64,000 nucleotides of DNA, from assembly GCF_011297335.1 (NCBI RefSeq), contig NZ_JAAOTJ010000003.1, positions 248,001 to 312,000 on the forward strand, read 5' to 3'. The notes beneath the pieces are model-generated. The model saw only the letters and a program-made list of their open reading frames with translations, had not been told where the DNA came from and ran no database searches. How positions within the stretch are numbered: position 1 is the stretch's first letter; each line of letters opens with the position of its first letter. A program made the position numbers and the translations under genes. This document shows, in pieces, positions 49,001-58,106 of this stretch. This DNA comes from Catellatospora methionotrophica. Lineage in GTDB: Bacteria; Actinomycetota; Actinomycetes; Mycobacteriales; Micromonosporaceae.

Positions 49001-50414
49001 CACGTTCACCCCCAAGACCGTGATCATGCAGCCCTCGGGCGTGCCGGCGTTCACGATCGCCCGGGACCAGCGGTTCGACTCGGGAATCGGCAACGGGCAG
49101 TACTGGTGCGCTCCCTGGGTCGAGCTCGCGGCCCGGGACCTGACCGCCGACGGCAAGGACGACCTGCTGCTCACGTACAAGTGCTGCGGCCTGTACCAGC
49201 AGCGGATCTGGCAGTTCACCGCCGACGGCAGCGGCTTCGGCGCCCCGGCGCTCAAGTGGCAGGGCATGCTCGGCGCGGCGGGCACCGGCAGCCTCAAGCA
49301 CGACGGCACCACCCACTACCAGCTGGTCGCCAAGCAGTCCGGGATGTGCCTGTCCCTCAACGGCGGGTCCTACGACGGCGTGCCGCTGGTGCAGCAGCCG
49401 TGCGCACGCAACCTGCTCGACCAGCGGTTCGTATTGGAGCAGCGCGGCGCCGGCCACATCCGGCTACAGCCCCAGCACATCCCGTCCCGGTGCCTCGTCT
49501 ACGACGTGATCGGAGCCGGGAACCCGGTGCTGCAGAAACTGTGCACGACGGGTGTCTCCCAGGAGAGCTTCCAGGCCGAGTACGTCAGCGGGACCACCAA
49601 CGACCCGCAGGACCCGCAGCCCACCGACGTCGCGGTGCGGCTGCTGTCCAACGGCACGGGCAGCCGGTGCGTCGGCATCCAGGGCGCCTCGGTCAACGCC
49701 GGCGCGGCCGCGGTGCAGGACATCTGCCAGTCGCCCGGGTATCCGGCGCAGTCGTACTACCTGCGGGCGCTTGCGCCGTTGCAGGCCACGGTGCGTGCCT
49801 CCTGGGCGATGAACGAGGCGGGCGGCACGACGCTGGCCGACGGCACCGGCAACGGGGCGACCGCGAAGATCGCCGGTGGCGGCGTCGTCGGTGGCGGCGC
49901 GCTGACCCTGAACGGCACCAGCCAGTTCGCCTCCCTCACCGGCCCGCCGCTCTACACCCACTGGGGCAGCTACACCGTCTCGGCCTGGGTGAAGCTCGAC
50001 ACCGGCGCCCGCTGGCAGAACATCGTCGCCCAGGAGGGTTCCCTCAACAGCGCGTTCTACCTGCGGCAGAACGCCAACGGAAAGTGGAACTTCACGGTCC
50101 TGTCCAACCCCAACTCGGGCACCTACACCGCCTACGTGGCGTCTTCGGCGCAGGTGGCGCAGGTCGGCGTATGGACCCACCTGGTCGGTGTGCATGACGA
50201 GGCCACCCACGAGACCAGGCTGTACGTCGACGGAGTGCTGGCCGGCACCGCCACCGGCAGTTCCTCGGGCACCAGCGGACCGCTGATCATCGGCGCGTCG
50301 AAGGTGTCCGGCGCCCGGTCGGAGTACCTGGACGGCCAGATCGACGACGTCAGCGTGTGGAACCACGCGCTCACCGCGGCGGAGATCAGCCAGCTCCCCG
50401 CGACCCGCGCCTGA
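46029..50414 (+). CDS. Giant secreted DNRLRE/FG-GAP/ricin/LamG protein, copy 2
   Basis: 1461 residues from ATG 46029 with AGAAGG upstream. Same order as copy 1: signal peptide (AVVVAMLAGIAVQALAPSVPAQA), front domain, DNRLRE, fibronectin-like linker, FG-GAP repeats, ricin-like segment, LamG. The first 450 residues are nearly identical to copy 1 even at DNA level (over 90% by eye around 46230-46990). The FG-GAP stretch around 48195-48525 is instead almost identical to copy 3. Own ribosome site and terminator-separated, so it is probably transcribed separately. Likely a surface-exposed adhesin or glycan-binding protein. Confidence 0.88.
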   Translation: MSRRPRGIQARRAAAVVVAMLAGIAVQALAPSVPAQAEPSARGTANPTTTAILDARKAAKQTGKSVQIPALTTETTRVWAEPDGTETAEIHTGPVRLKRDGKWLDYDFTLVRRPDGTVGPKAHPHDLVIAGAKTAGEHDLATLNAHGEKLGFGWTGALPEPVLDGSKATYPEVAPGIDLVIEARTTGFEQFYIVKDRTAATRVATLRTPLRTGGTTFAGKADGSGEFRKADGKIAARMPVALMWDNQGLDGRGDRKRQAKVNVDVTDVRRGTDVAGRDMRLRPDTTWLNDPATKYPVVVDPGIDVDVTVGFDEFVQNTIDIDDNSTKDELKIGYTNDGCSCQARSYLRFDSLGAYRGAKINSAMLNLWETHSHNCTATKWLAKRTAHVTSSVQWRNEPAALEPAGDSSDAKGWSSSCAAGWVDVDVAAALDDTFNSPTATSASIMIQSENWNLGSWKKFDSYEGTRRPHIKLNYNRLPTISQVKVDKDPTCRSGAGVRLLLKTPTPAFEAFIVDVDKQNVRLQVEITPFGGTAWPLIESTIGSAGNGDTQTAYASRVELPQAQALQANTVYSYRVRAVDLTPSGAPIDYSAWSPSCEIQYDTTALDGVPLIEGIPVVDVGGEQYNLLKFGRSNVLTLRPDPADLGDVVRYSYGFDQARVGESSAGIAAGGDGTATVSVVPWEVDGYNAPVGESTLYVRAFAANGSFRTSSVQIFFDPAYPMPDPVPHVRDDVDGDGVPDLSGFRDLGNGKGMFYTYPVQPGGALLEPVALMTTESYTDANSDTVRGDFDGDGKTDFAVFKSVGATSTTVSLLRSTGNVPYADALSDIQVKALALSLSAMRVMAADMNSDGKDDLVMAYANGTASWTVKVLTASVDDHGTTTPHDDEVLFSEPVDWRTTPIAADLSKSKVLVARGFSGGSGVTVVEYRQIGTCQTAMYTHGPSSSTNWHQSPATPLPWCLDKLQLTTGNYDGDGDTDVIAGYDMGGCRLTIDTFTPKTVIMQPSGVPAFTIARDQRFDSGIGNGQYWCAPWVELAARDLTADGKDDLLLTYKCCGLYQQRIWQFTADGSGFGAPALKWQGMLGAAGTGSLKHDGTTHYQLVAKQSGMCLSLNGGSYDGVPLVQQPCARNLLDQRFVLEQRGAGHIRLQPQHIPSRCLVYDVIGAGNPVLQKLCTTGVSQESFQAEYVSGTTNDPQDPQPTDVAVRLLSNGTGSRCVGIQGASVNAGAAAVQDICQSPGYPAQSYYLRALAPLQATVRASWAMNEAGGTTLADGTGNGATAKIAGGGVVGGGALTLNGTSQFASLTGPPLYTHWGSYTVSAWVKLDTGARWQNIVAQEGSLNSAFYLRQNANGKWNFTVLSNPNSGTYTAYVASSAQVAQVGVWTHLVGVHDEATHETRLYVDGVLAGTATGSSSGTSGPLIIGASKVSGARSEYLDGQIDDVSVWNHALTAAEISQLPATRA

Positions 50415-50440
50415 CGCCGGCGAGCACCACCTGAAGAAGG

Positions 50441-50471
50441 CGAGCCCGCCCGGATGATCCGGGCGGGCTCG
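50441..50471. terminator. Two-way terminator between copies 2 and 3
   Basis: Perfect 14-bp arms (50441-50454, 50458-50471) around a TGA loop, between two convergent stop codons 76 bases apart. Confidence 0.8.
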
Positions 50472-50490
50472 ACCGCTGTCTGGGCGCGGA

Positions 50491-53400
50491 TCAGGCGCGT
50501 CCCGCGGCGTAGAGGGCGGTCACCTCCGCCGCGCTCAGCGTGCGGGCCCAGGCGGTCACGTCGTCGATCTGACCGTTGACGTGGTCGGTCCGGTTGCCGC
50601 CGGACCGCGCCGCGCCGAGGACGACGGGTCCGCTGCTGCTGGCACCGGGCGCCGTGACGACGACCGAACCCGCGGACACCCCGTTGACGTACAGCGTCGC
50701 TGTGCGGGTGGGGGCGTCGTAGACGCCGGTGAGGTGCGCCCAGGCCCCGGCCTGGGCCGCTGCCCCCTCGACGCCGTTGTACACGTACCCGCTGGTGACG
50801 TTGACGTTGCTGACGAGGGCGAAGTTCCACTTGCCGGTGGTGCCGTTGACCCGCAGGTAGAATGCGCTGTACTGGCTTCCCTCCTGGGCGATGATGGTCT
50901 CGTACTTGTTCACCACGTTCGGCTTGATCCAGCCCGACACCGTGAAGCTCTTGGTGGTGTCGAGCACGGGCCCGGTCGTTGCGGCGAATCCGGTGGTGCC
51001 GTTGAGCGTCAGCACCCCGGAGCCGAGGGTGGCCCCGGAGGCGGCGGTCGCCCCCGCGCCCCGGCCGCTGTCGTCGGACATGGCCGTGCCGCTGGCCGCG
51101 TTCATCGACCAGCGGGCGACCGGACCGGTCGGTGCCGCCGGCAGCGGCCGCAGGTAGAAGTACTGGTCGACGTTGCCGTTGCAGGTCCACTGGAGCCCCG
51201 CCGCGCCCGCGCTGGTGCTGCTGGCGCTGATGCCGATGCACTTGCCCGACAGGTTCGACAGCATCTGTATCGCGATGTCACCGGCCTGCGGAACACCCGG
51301 CACGCTCGTGAAGCCCGAGCTGTACCGGAACTCCCACGACTCGTTGGACTGCCCCGCGGTGCACGTGCTGGCGATGATCGGGCGGCCGTCGGTGGTGAGC
51401 CCGCCGGACACGTTCAGGCACCTGGCCGGATCGTGCACCGGATGCATCCGCACGTAGGCCGCGCCCCGCTCCTCCAGGGTGAACTGGGTGTTGAGCAGCG
51501 CGGGCGCGCACGGCTGCTGGCTGGTCGGCGCGTGCTCGACGGTGGATCCGCCGGTCACCGCCAGGCACAGTCCGGAGTGCTTGGCGACCAGCTGGTATCG
51601 GGTGACGGCGTCACGCCGGACCGAACCGGTGCCCGCCGGGCCGAGCGCCCCCTGCCACTTCAGGGTCCGCGTCTGGAAGGTGCTGTTGGTGCCCGACGTG
51701 CCCGTCGCCGTCCACACCCAGACCCGCTGCTGGTACGGGCCGCAGCAGCCGTACTCGAACACCAGGTCCTCCAGGCCGTCGCCGGTCATGTCGACCATCG
51801 ACAGCGGCGCCGCCGTGGCCGGGGCACACCAGTACTGGGTGAGGCCCGGCGTCGAGTTGAAGTGCTGGGTGTGCGGCTCGAACGTCCACATGTCGTTGAT
51901 CGACTGCGGCGGGGAGTAGACGTACTTCGGGGTGAACGTGTAAAGGCCCATCTGGCAGCCGCCGAAGTCGTACGTCGCGACGACGCCGTCGACGTCGCGC
52001 TGGCCCGGCGAGTACCGGCCCACCGTGAACCTGGACTTGGCCATACACCAGGTGCTGGTGTCGTTGGAGTCCCACACCAGCTGACCGGCCTCGAACGACC
52101 CGCCGAGATTCTTGTGCATGAAGGCCCTGGTCCGGCAGCTGCCGAGGTCGTAGAACTCCATCACGTCGACGCCGGGCACCTTGTCGAAATTGCCGATCAG
52201 CAGCGTGGTGTTGGCGAGCACGGAGTTCGCGCCCGTGCCGAGCCAGTCGACGGGGTCGGCGAACAGGATCTCGTCGTCGTGCGGGTCCTGGTCGTCCGCC
52301 GTGTCCTCCGGGTCGTCATGGCTGTCGATCGAAGCCAGCATGACCTTGAGGTTCCAGTTGGTGGCGGTGGTGGCATACCCGAAGACGAGGTCGTCCTTGC
52401 CGTCGGCGTTGACGTCACCGGCCAGCACCTTCATCTTGGCCAGGTCGAGGCTCAGCGTCTTGACCTGGATGTCGGACAGCGCGTCGGCGTAGGGCACGTT
52501 GCCGGTCGAGCGCAGCAGCGACACGGTGGTACTGGTCGCGCTGACCGACTTGAAGACCGCGAAGTCGGTCTTGCCGTCGCCGTCGAAGTCGCCGCGCACG
52601 GTGTCGGAGTTGGCGTCGGTGTAGCTCTCGGTCGTCATCAGCGCCACCGGCTCCAGCAGCGCGCCGCCCGGCTGGACCGGGTAGGTGTAGAACATGCCCT
52701 TGCCGTTGCCCAGGTCACGGAACCCGGACAGGTCCGGCACGCCGTCGCCGTCCACGTCGTCGCGCACGTGCGGCACCGGGTCGGGCATGGGGAACTCGGG
52801 ATCGAAGACGACCTCCACGGCGGCGGTCCGGACACTGCCGTTGCCGGCGTAGGCGCGGACGTACAGCGTGTTGCCGTAGGCGGGGTCGTTGGACCCGTCG
52901 ACCTCCCACGGAACCACCGACACCGTGACCGAGCCGTCACGACCGGCCGCCACGCTGGCACTGCTCTCCGAGACCCGCTCCGGCGCGAAGCCGTAGCTGT
53001 AGCGGACCACCTCACCGACGTCGGCCGGATCGGGCCGCAGGGTCACCAGGTTGGCACGCCCGAACTTCAGCAGGTGGTACACCTCGCCGTCGACGTCGAG
53101 GGTCGGGATGCCCTCGACGATCGGCACACCGTCCAGTGCGGTGGTGTCGTACTGGACCTCGCACGGCGGGCTCCACGACGAGTAGCCGACCGGGTCGCCG
53201 CTCGGGGTCAGGTCCGTCGCGCGCACCCGGTAGGTGTAGACGGTGTTCGGCTGCAGCGCCTGGGCGGCCGACAGTTGCACACTCGACACCGCGTTGCGGG
53301 CGCCGTTGGTCGATTCGATCAGCGGCCACGCGGCCGATCCGGCCGGGGTGACCTCGACCTGCAACCGCACGTTCTGCGAGTCGAGGTCGCCGATGTAGGC

Positions 53401-54981
53401 CTCGAACTCCGGCGTGCTGTCGTTGAGGTACAGGCGCATTCCCGCGCCACTGCCGCAGGTGGCGTCCTTGTTGGCCTTGACCTGCGACACCGTCGGCAGG
53501 TGGTTGTACTCCAGGCTGATGTACGGCTTCTTGGTGGTCTCGTTGGACGAGAACTTCTTCCACGAGTCGGTGCTGTTGACATTCCAGCTCGTCGGGCTCG
53601 TGTCCGTCGAGGCCTTGATCACCATGCTGGCCGAGTTCCAGCCGGCGGCGAACGAGTCGTCGAGGATCGTCCTGACGTCGGTCTTCACCCAGCCGTCGGC
53701 GCACGAACTGCTGTAGCCCGTGGTCTCGGTCGAGACCGGGCCGTCCTCGCGCCAGGTCGGCTCGTTGCCCCACTGCACCGACGGCCCGACGTTGTCGGTG
53801 CGGGTGGCCCGCCACCCGTAGTCGCGGCACGACCACGACCAGGTCTCCCACAGGTTCAGGTCGGCCTTGTAGATCGTCGCGCCCTTGTAGCCGGCGAGGC
53901 CGTCGAAGCGCAGGTAGGAACGTGCGTAGAACTGGCCGCCGTCGTTGCTCCAGCCGAGCTTGAGCTCGTCGGAACCCGAGTTGTCGCTGATGTTGATCGT
54001 GTTCTGCACGAACTCGTCGAACCCGGTGCCCAGGTTGGTGCTGATACCCGGATCCACGGTGACCGGGTACCGGGTCGCCGGGTCTGCCAGCCAGGCCTGG
54101 TCCGGCGCGAAGGCGAGCTCCGTGCCCGCCGGGGCGGTGTCGGCCCCGGAGGCCTTCGCCTTGGCGGAGCCGGACTTCGTGAGGTCGAGTCGCACGGTCT
54201 TCTTTCGGCGCGGCTCGCCCTGCATGTTGAGGCCGGAGCCGTCCCACATCAGCGGTACCGGCACCCGCGCGACGACCGCGCCGTCGCGGGCGGTGAAGCG
54301 GCCCGACCCGTCGGCGTCGGCGGCGTACGTCGTCGACGCCGAGCGCAGCGGCAGGCTCAGGCCCGCCACCCGGGTCGCCGCGGCCCGGTCCTTGAGGACG
54401 AGGAACTGCTCGAAGCCCACCGCGGACGCCTCGATCACCAGGTCGACGCCCGGCCGGACCTCGGGATAGGTCGCCTTTGGCCCGTCGAGCACCGGCTCGG
54501 GCAGCGACCCACGCCAGCCGAGGCCGATGCGCTCGCCCTTGGCGGTCACCATGGCCAGATCGTGGTCACCGGCACCCGCGGCGCCGGCGATGACCAGGTC
54601 GGCCGGGTGCACCTTCGGCACGATCGCGCCGTCGGCCCGCTTGACCAGGGTGAGGTCGTAGTCCAGCCAGGTGCCGTCGCGCTTGAGGCGGGTCGGCACG
54701 CCGTGGATCTGCGCGGTCTGGGTGCCGGACGGGTTGGCCCATACCCGCGTGGTCTCGGTCGTCATCGACGTGACCTCGACGGGCCTGCCGGTCTGGCGTG
54801 CTTCGGCTTTCGCCAGGGCCAGCTCTGAGGGTGGTGCCGCGTTCGCGGCCGGAGCAGACGGTGCGGCCTGGGCCGGAGCGGCGCTGACGGCAGCACTGAG
54901 CGCCGCGAGCAGGACAAGAGTGGTCGACGCAGCGACCGCCCGTTTCCGGGCAGGATCGACTGCGAGAAATGCGTGGCGCAT
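50491..54981 (-). CDS. Giant secreted DNRLRE/FG-GAP/ricin/LamG protein, copy 3 (inverted)
   Basis: 1496 residues from ATG 54981, in the opposite direction to copies 1 and 2. Signal peptide (AVAASTTLVLLAALSAAVSAAPAQA); front domain RVWANPSGTQTAQIHGVPTR; DNRLRE (DELKLGWSNDGGQFYARSYLRF); FG-GAP repeats (DVDGDGVPDLSGF, DFDGDGKTDFAVF, DVNADGKDDLVFGY); ricin-like (KHSGLCLAVTGGS); LamG (SFTVSGWIKPNVVNKYETI). The front domain has diverged more than in copies 1/2. The ribosome site is weak and the frame is open much further upstream, but MRHAFLAVDPARKRAV precedes a good signal peptide. Confidence 0.87.
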   Translation of the reverse strand: MRHAFLAVDPARKRAVAASTTLVLLAALSAAVSAAPAQAAPSAPAANAAPPSELALAKAEARQTGRPVEVTSMTTETTRVWANPSGTQTAQIHGVPTRLKRDGTWLDYDLTLVKRADGAIVPKVHPADLVIAGAAGAGDHDLAMVTAKGERIGLGWRGSLPEPVLDGPKATYPEVRPGVDLVIEASAVGFEQFLVLKDRAAATRVAGLSLPLRSASTTYAADADGSGRFTARDGAVVARVPVPLMWDGSGLNMQGEPRRKKTVRLDLTKSGSAKAKASGADTAPAGTELAFAPDQAWLADPATRYPVTVDPGISTNLGTGFDEFVQNTINISDNSGSDELKLGWSNDGGQFYARSYLRFDGLAGYKGATIYKADLNLWETWSWSCRDYGWRATRTDNVGPSVQWGNEPTWREDGPVSTETTGYSSSCADGWVKTDVRTILDDSFAAGWNSASMVIKASTDTSPTSWNVNSTDSWKKFSSNETTKKPYISLEYNHLPTVSQVKANKDATCGSGAGMRLYLNDSTPEFEAYIGDLDSQNVRLQVEVTPAGSAAWPLIESTNGARNAVSSVQLSAAQALQPNTVYTYRVRATDLTPSGDPVGYSSWSPPCEVQYDTTALDGVPIVEGIPTLDVDGEVYHLLKFGRANLVTLRPDPADVGEVVRYSYGFAPERVSESSASVAAGRDGSVTVSVVPWEVDGSNDPAYGNTLYVRAYAGNGSVRTAAVEVVFDPEFPMPDPVPHVRDDVDGDGVPDLSGFRDLGNGKGMFYTYPVQPGGALLEPVALMTTESYTDANSDTVRGDFDGDGKTDFAVFKSVSATSTTVSLLRSTGNVPYADALSDIQVKTLSLDLAKMKVLAGDVNADGKDDLVFGYATTATNWNLKVMLASIDSHDDPEDTADDQDPHDDEILFADPVDWLGTGANSVLANTTLLIGNFDKVPGVDVMEFYDLGSCRTRAFMHKNLGGSFEAGQLVWDSNDTSTWCMAKSRFTVGRYSPGQRDVDGVVATYDFGGCQMGLYTFTPKYVYSPPQSINDMWTFEPHTQHFNSTPGLTQYWCAPATAAPLSMVDMTGDGLEDLVFEYGCCGPYQQRVWVWTATGTSGTNSTFQTRTLKWQGALGPAGTGSVRRDAVTRYQLVAKHSGLCLAVTGGSTVEHAPTSQQPCAPALLNTQFTLEERGAAYVRMHPVHDPARCLNVSGGLTTDGRPIIASTCTAGQSNESWEFRYSSGFTSVPGVPQAGDIAIQMLSNLSGKCIGISASSTSAGAAGLQWTCNGNVDQYFYLRPLPAAPTGPVARWSMNAASGTAMSDDSGRGAGATAASGATLGSGVLTLNGTTGFAATTGPVLDTTKSFTVSGWIKPNVVNKYETIIAQEGSQYSAFYLRVNGTTGKWNFALVSNVNVTSGYVYNGVEGAAAQAGAWAHLTGVYDAPTRTATLYVNGVSAGSVVVTAPGASSSGPVVLGAARSGGNRTDHVNGQIDDVTAWARTLSAAEVTALYAAGRA

Positions 54982-55257
54982 TCTCGTAAAACCCCCGTGA
55001 GTTGAAGTTGTTGCCAGAAAGCTAGGGCCGCTCACATCGACCGTCAATACCGATGTGTTTGAGCTGCGCAGACTCGTCCACGAGCCGGGTGGGCGCAATC
55101 GGGCATCGGCGCGTGAACCCTGGCCTAGCGGTGGATCCCACGCGCACGGTCGTCGCCGGCACGAACCATGACGCACCGGTGTCCGCGGACCTACCGGGGC
55201 GACAGGCCGCATCGTCGCCCGCCGAGGTGGCCCGGGACGGCCCGGTGAGCTGACATC

Positions 55258-55677
55258 ATGGCTGTCGTGACCGGAGAACGCGACCTTGGCGCACTGCTGC
55301 ACGGACTGCAGCCGCAGCGCCACCCGTACGAGTACGTCTTCACCACCGTCACCGGCGTCGTGCCGCCGGGGGTGCACCCGGTCGTCATGGTCGCCGAACC
55401 GGAGGGCACCACGCTGGTGGTGATGCGGGCCGAGGCCGACGCGGCCGGGCTGCCGTACGACTTCGTCGCCTCGTGGATCACCCTGCGGGTGCACTCGGCG
55501 CTGGACGCCGTCGGGCTGACCGCGGCCGTGTCCACGGCCCTGGCCGACGTCGGGATCAGCTGCAACGTGGTGGCCGGCTACTTCCACGACCACCTGTTCG
55601 TCGGCTGCGCCGACGCCGACCAGGCCATGGCCGTGCTGACCGGCCTGTCCACCGCCACCCGCCCGATCAACGCCTGA
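55258..55677 (+). CDS. ACT-domain protein
   Basis: 139 residues. Two ACT-like halves: YEYVFTTVTGVVPPGVHPVVMVAEPEGTTLVVMRAEAD, then ITLRVHSALDAVGLTAAVSTALADVGISCNVVAGYFHDHLFVGCADADQAMAVL. The second has the ligand-binding turn 'GISCNVVAGYFHDHLFV' of small stand-alone ACT proteins that bind amino acids. The partner is unknown. The ATG at 55258 has a weak ribosome site; a GTG three codons later is possible. Confidence 0.82.
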   Translation: MAVVTGERDLGALLHGLQPQRHPYEYVFTTVTGVVPPGVHPVVMVAEPEGTTLVVMRAEADAAGLPYDFVASWITLRVHSALDAVGLTAAVSTALADVGISCNVVAGYFHDHLFVGCADADQAMAVLTGLSTATRPINA

Positions 55678-55769
55678 ACCCGGACCGGCGCCTGTACTCC
55701 GGCGGGAGTAGGCGGGGTGACTCCCGCCGGGCGACGACGGGAGGGCGGGGCCGCGCCTAGCGTGAGGGC

Positions 55770-56894
55770 ATGACCTGGGAACACCCTCAACGAGTCCGTG
55801 GACGCCGGTTCTTTCCGGTGTTCGTCGCCCTGATCCAGATGGTCGGGGTCACCTTCGCGGCGACGGTCGCCGGCAGCCACGGCGGCTTCATCGCGGGGCG
55901 CTCGCTCGACTGGCTCGGCTACGTCCTGCTGGCCGGGTCCGCGGCGGCGATGTGGCTGGCGCGCGTACACGTGTACGCCGCTCTCGGCGCGGTCACCGCA
56001 CTCACCCTCGGCTATGTCGCGCTCGGCTACCCGTGGGGGCCGTTCTTCCTGGCGTTCCTGTTCAGCCTGGTCGCGGCGGTGGTGCTGGGGCACCGCGCCG
56101 CGGCCTGGGTCACCGCCGGGCTGGCGTACGCCCTGTTCGTGCTGGTCGGCTGGCGGCTGCGGGACGAGACCCTGCTGTCGTGGCACTGGGTCGTGGTCGC
56201 CGCCGTGCTGGTCGGGGTGCTGCTCATCGCGCAGGTGATGCGCAGCAACCGGGACCGGATGCTGGAGATGCGCCGCCGCCGCGTCGGCGACGAGCGGCTG
56301 CGGATGGCCCGCGAGGTGCATGACGTCGTCGCCCACCACATCTCCCTGATCAACGTGCAGGCGGGGGTGGCGCTGCACCTGCTCGACGACGACCCGGAGC
56401 AGGCCCGTACGGCGCTCGCGGCGATCAAGACGGCCAGCCGGGACACCCTGCGCGAGCTGCGCGCCACCCTCGGCGTGCTGCGTGGCGTCGATGAGCAGGC
56501 CCCGCGCAGCCCCGCGCCGAGCATCGACCGCCTCGACGAGCTGGTCGAGCGTTTCGCCGGGGCCGGGCTGCGGGTCGACGTGCGGACCACGGGCACGCCG
56601 AGGGAGCTGCCGACGCCGGTGGACCTGGCGGCGTACCGGATCGTGCAGGAGTCGCTGACCAACGTGCACCGCCACGCGGGCGCCGACAGCGCCCAGGTGA
56701 CCGTCGGCTACGACGTCGACGAGCTGGTCGTCGACATCACCGACCGGGGCCGTGGCGGCGACACCGCCGACGGCAACGGGCTGTCCGGGATCCGTGAACG
56801 GGTCGCGTCGCTGGGCGGTACGGTCGCGATCGGTCCGCGTCCCGAGGGCGGGTTCACCGTCTGCGCGGTCCTGCCCACCGGGGGAACCACATGA
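55770..56894 (+). CDS. Sensor histidine kinase, NarL-type
   Basis: 374 residues. About five TM segments fill the first 150 residues; then HisKA_3 dimerisation with RLRMAREVHDVVAHHISLINVQAGVALHLL (phospho-acceptor His in REVHDVVAHH), and a HATPase with RIVQESLTNVHRHAGADSAQV, DRGRGGD and GNGLSGIRERVASLGG. It autophosphorylates on an unknown membrane signal. The response regulator start overlaps its stop (ATGA). Confidence 0.94.
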   Translation: MTWEHPQRVRGRRFFPVFVALIQMVGVTFAATVAGSHGGFIAGRSLDWLGYVLLAGSAAAMWLARVHVYAALGAVTALTLGYVALGYPWGPFFLAFLFSLVAAVVLGHRAAAWVTAGLAYALFVLVGWRLRDETLLSWHWVVVAAVLVGVLLIAQVMRSNRDRMLEMRRRRVGDERLRMAREVHDVVAHHISLINVQAGVALHLLDDDPEQARTALAAIKTASRDTLRELRATLGVLRGVDEQAPRSPAPSIDRLDELVERFAGAGLRVDVRTTGTPRELPTPVDLAAYRIVQESLTNVHRHAGADSAQVTVGYDVDELVVDITDRGRGGDTADGNGLSGIRERVASLGGTVAIGPRPEGGFTVCAVLPTGGTT

Positions 56895-57574
56895 TCAAGG
56901 TGTTGCTGGTCGACGATCAGGCGCTGGTTCGCGCCGGGTTCCGGGCCCTGCTGGCCGCCCAGGACGACATCACCGTCGTGGGCGAGGCCGCCGACGGCGA
57001 GCAGGGCGTACTCCAGACCGCCGAGCTGCGCCCCGACGTGGTGCTCATGGACATCCGCATGCCGCGCCTGGACGGCATCGAAGCCACCCGCCGCATCGCC
57101 GCCGACCCGGCGCTGGCCGAGGTCAGGGTCGTCATCCTGACCACGTTCGACCTCGACGAGTACGTGTTCGACGCGCTGCGCGACGGGGCCAGCGGCTTCC
57201 TGGTCAAGGACACCGAACCCGCCGACCTGATCCAGGCGGTGCGGGTGGTCGCCCGCGGCGACGCGCTGCTGTCCCCCGGGGTCACCCGGCGGCTGATCGC
57301 CGAGTACGCCCAGCGCTCGCGGCGGCCCAGGGACTCCGGTCGGCTGGCCGCGCTGGACGCGCTCACCGACCGCGAGCGCGAGGTGATGGCCCTGGTAGCC
57401 GCCGGGCTGTCCAACGACGAGATCGGCGAGCGGCTGTTCGTCAGCCCCGCCACCGCCAAGACCCACGTCAGCCGGGCGATGGTGAAACTCGGCGCCCGGG
57501 ACCGCGCCCACCTGGTCGTCGCGGCGTACGAGTCGGGCCTGGTCCGGCCCGGCTGGACGGAGGACGACGCGTGA
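56891..57574 (+). CDS. NarL/LuxR-type response regulator
   Basis: 227 residues. Receiver: VLLVDDQALVRAGFRALL with DD at 9-10, phospho-acceptor Asp in VVLMDIRMP, and the Lys in GFLVKDTEP. C-terminal LuxR HTH: LTDREREVMALVAAGLSNDEIGERLFVSPATAKTHVSRAMVKLG. Partner of the kinase just upstream; a small membrane protein follows with a GTGA overlap and may be its accessory or target. Confidence 0.95.
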   Translation: MIKVLLVDDQALVRAGFRALLAAQDDITVVGEAADGEQGVLQTAELRPDVVLMDIRMPRLDGIEATRRIAADPALAEVRVVILTTFDLDEYVFDALRDGASGFLVKDTEPADLIQAVRVVARGDALLSPGVTRRLIAEYAQRSRRPRDSGRLAALDALTDREREVMALVAAGLSNDEIGERLFVSPATAKTHVSRAMVKLGARDRAHLVVAAYESGLVRPGWTEDDA

Positions 57575-58104
57575 CCGCCACCGCCACCCCCACCCGGCGT
57601 GCTCCGCGCCCCCGGCCCGGACCGCCGCGCCTGCCCCGCAACGCGCGCCGCTTCCTGCTCACCGTGCACGTGGTCACGTCCGTCGGCTGGCTCGGTGTCG
57701 CGTACGCGCTGCTCGTCATGGCGCTGAGCGCGCGGGCGTCGGACGATCCGGGCAGCCGCGCCACGACGTACGCCCTCATGCTGTCCTTCGACAACGCCGC
57801 CATGCTGCCGCTGGGCCTGGCCGCCCTGGTCACCGGTGTCGTGCTCGGTGTGGGCAGCCACTGGGGCGTGCTGCGCCACTGGTGGGTCGCCGTCAAGCTG
57901 GTCCTCAACATCGCCGTGCTGGTCGTCCCGATGCTGACCCGCCACCCCGCGCTGGCCGACGCCGTCGACGCCGCCCGCGCCGGCCTGCTGACCGACCCCG
58001 CCCAGCAGGTCCTCGACGGCTCCGTCGCCTCCGTCATCGTCCTGACCTTCGCCACCATCCTCTCCACCTACAAACCCTGGGGCCGCACCCGCGCGAACTT
58101 CTGA
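57571..58104 (+). CDS. Membrane protein coupled to the two-component system
   Basis: 177 residues from GTG 57571 (overlaps the regulator stop). Four hydrophobic segments: FLLTVHVVTSVGWLGVAYALLVMAL, NAAMLPLGLAALVTGVVLGVGSHW, WWVAVKLVLNIAVLVVPML and SVASVIVLTFATILSTY. The HVVTSVGWLG and histidine-containing helices resemble DUF2269-like small membrane proteins. A role in signalling or redox at the membrane is possible but not shown. Confidence 0.82.
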   Translation: MTATATPTRRAPRPRPGPPRLPRNARRFLLTVHVVTSVGWLGVAYALLVMALSARASDDPGSRATTYALMLSFDNAAMLPLGLAALVTGVVLGVGSHWGVLRHWWVAVKLVLNIAVLVVPMLTRHPALADAVDAARAGLLTDPAQQVLDGSVASVIVLTFATILSTYKPWGRTRANF

Positions 58105-58106
58105 GC

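Noticed and set aside
50581-54828. 1415-codon open frame on the plus strand
   Set aside because: Antisense shadow of giant protein copy 3; the minus-strand product has clear domains and a signal peptide.
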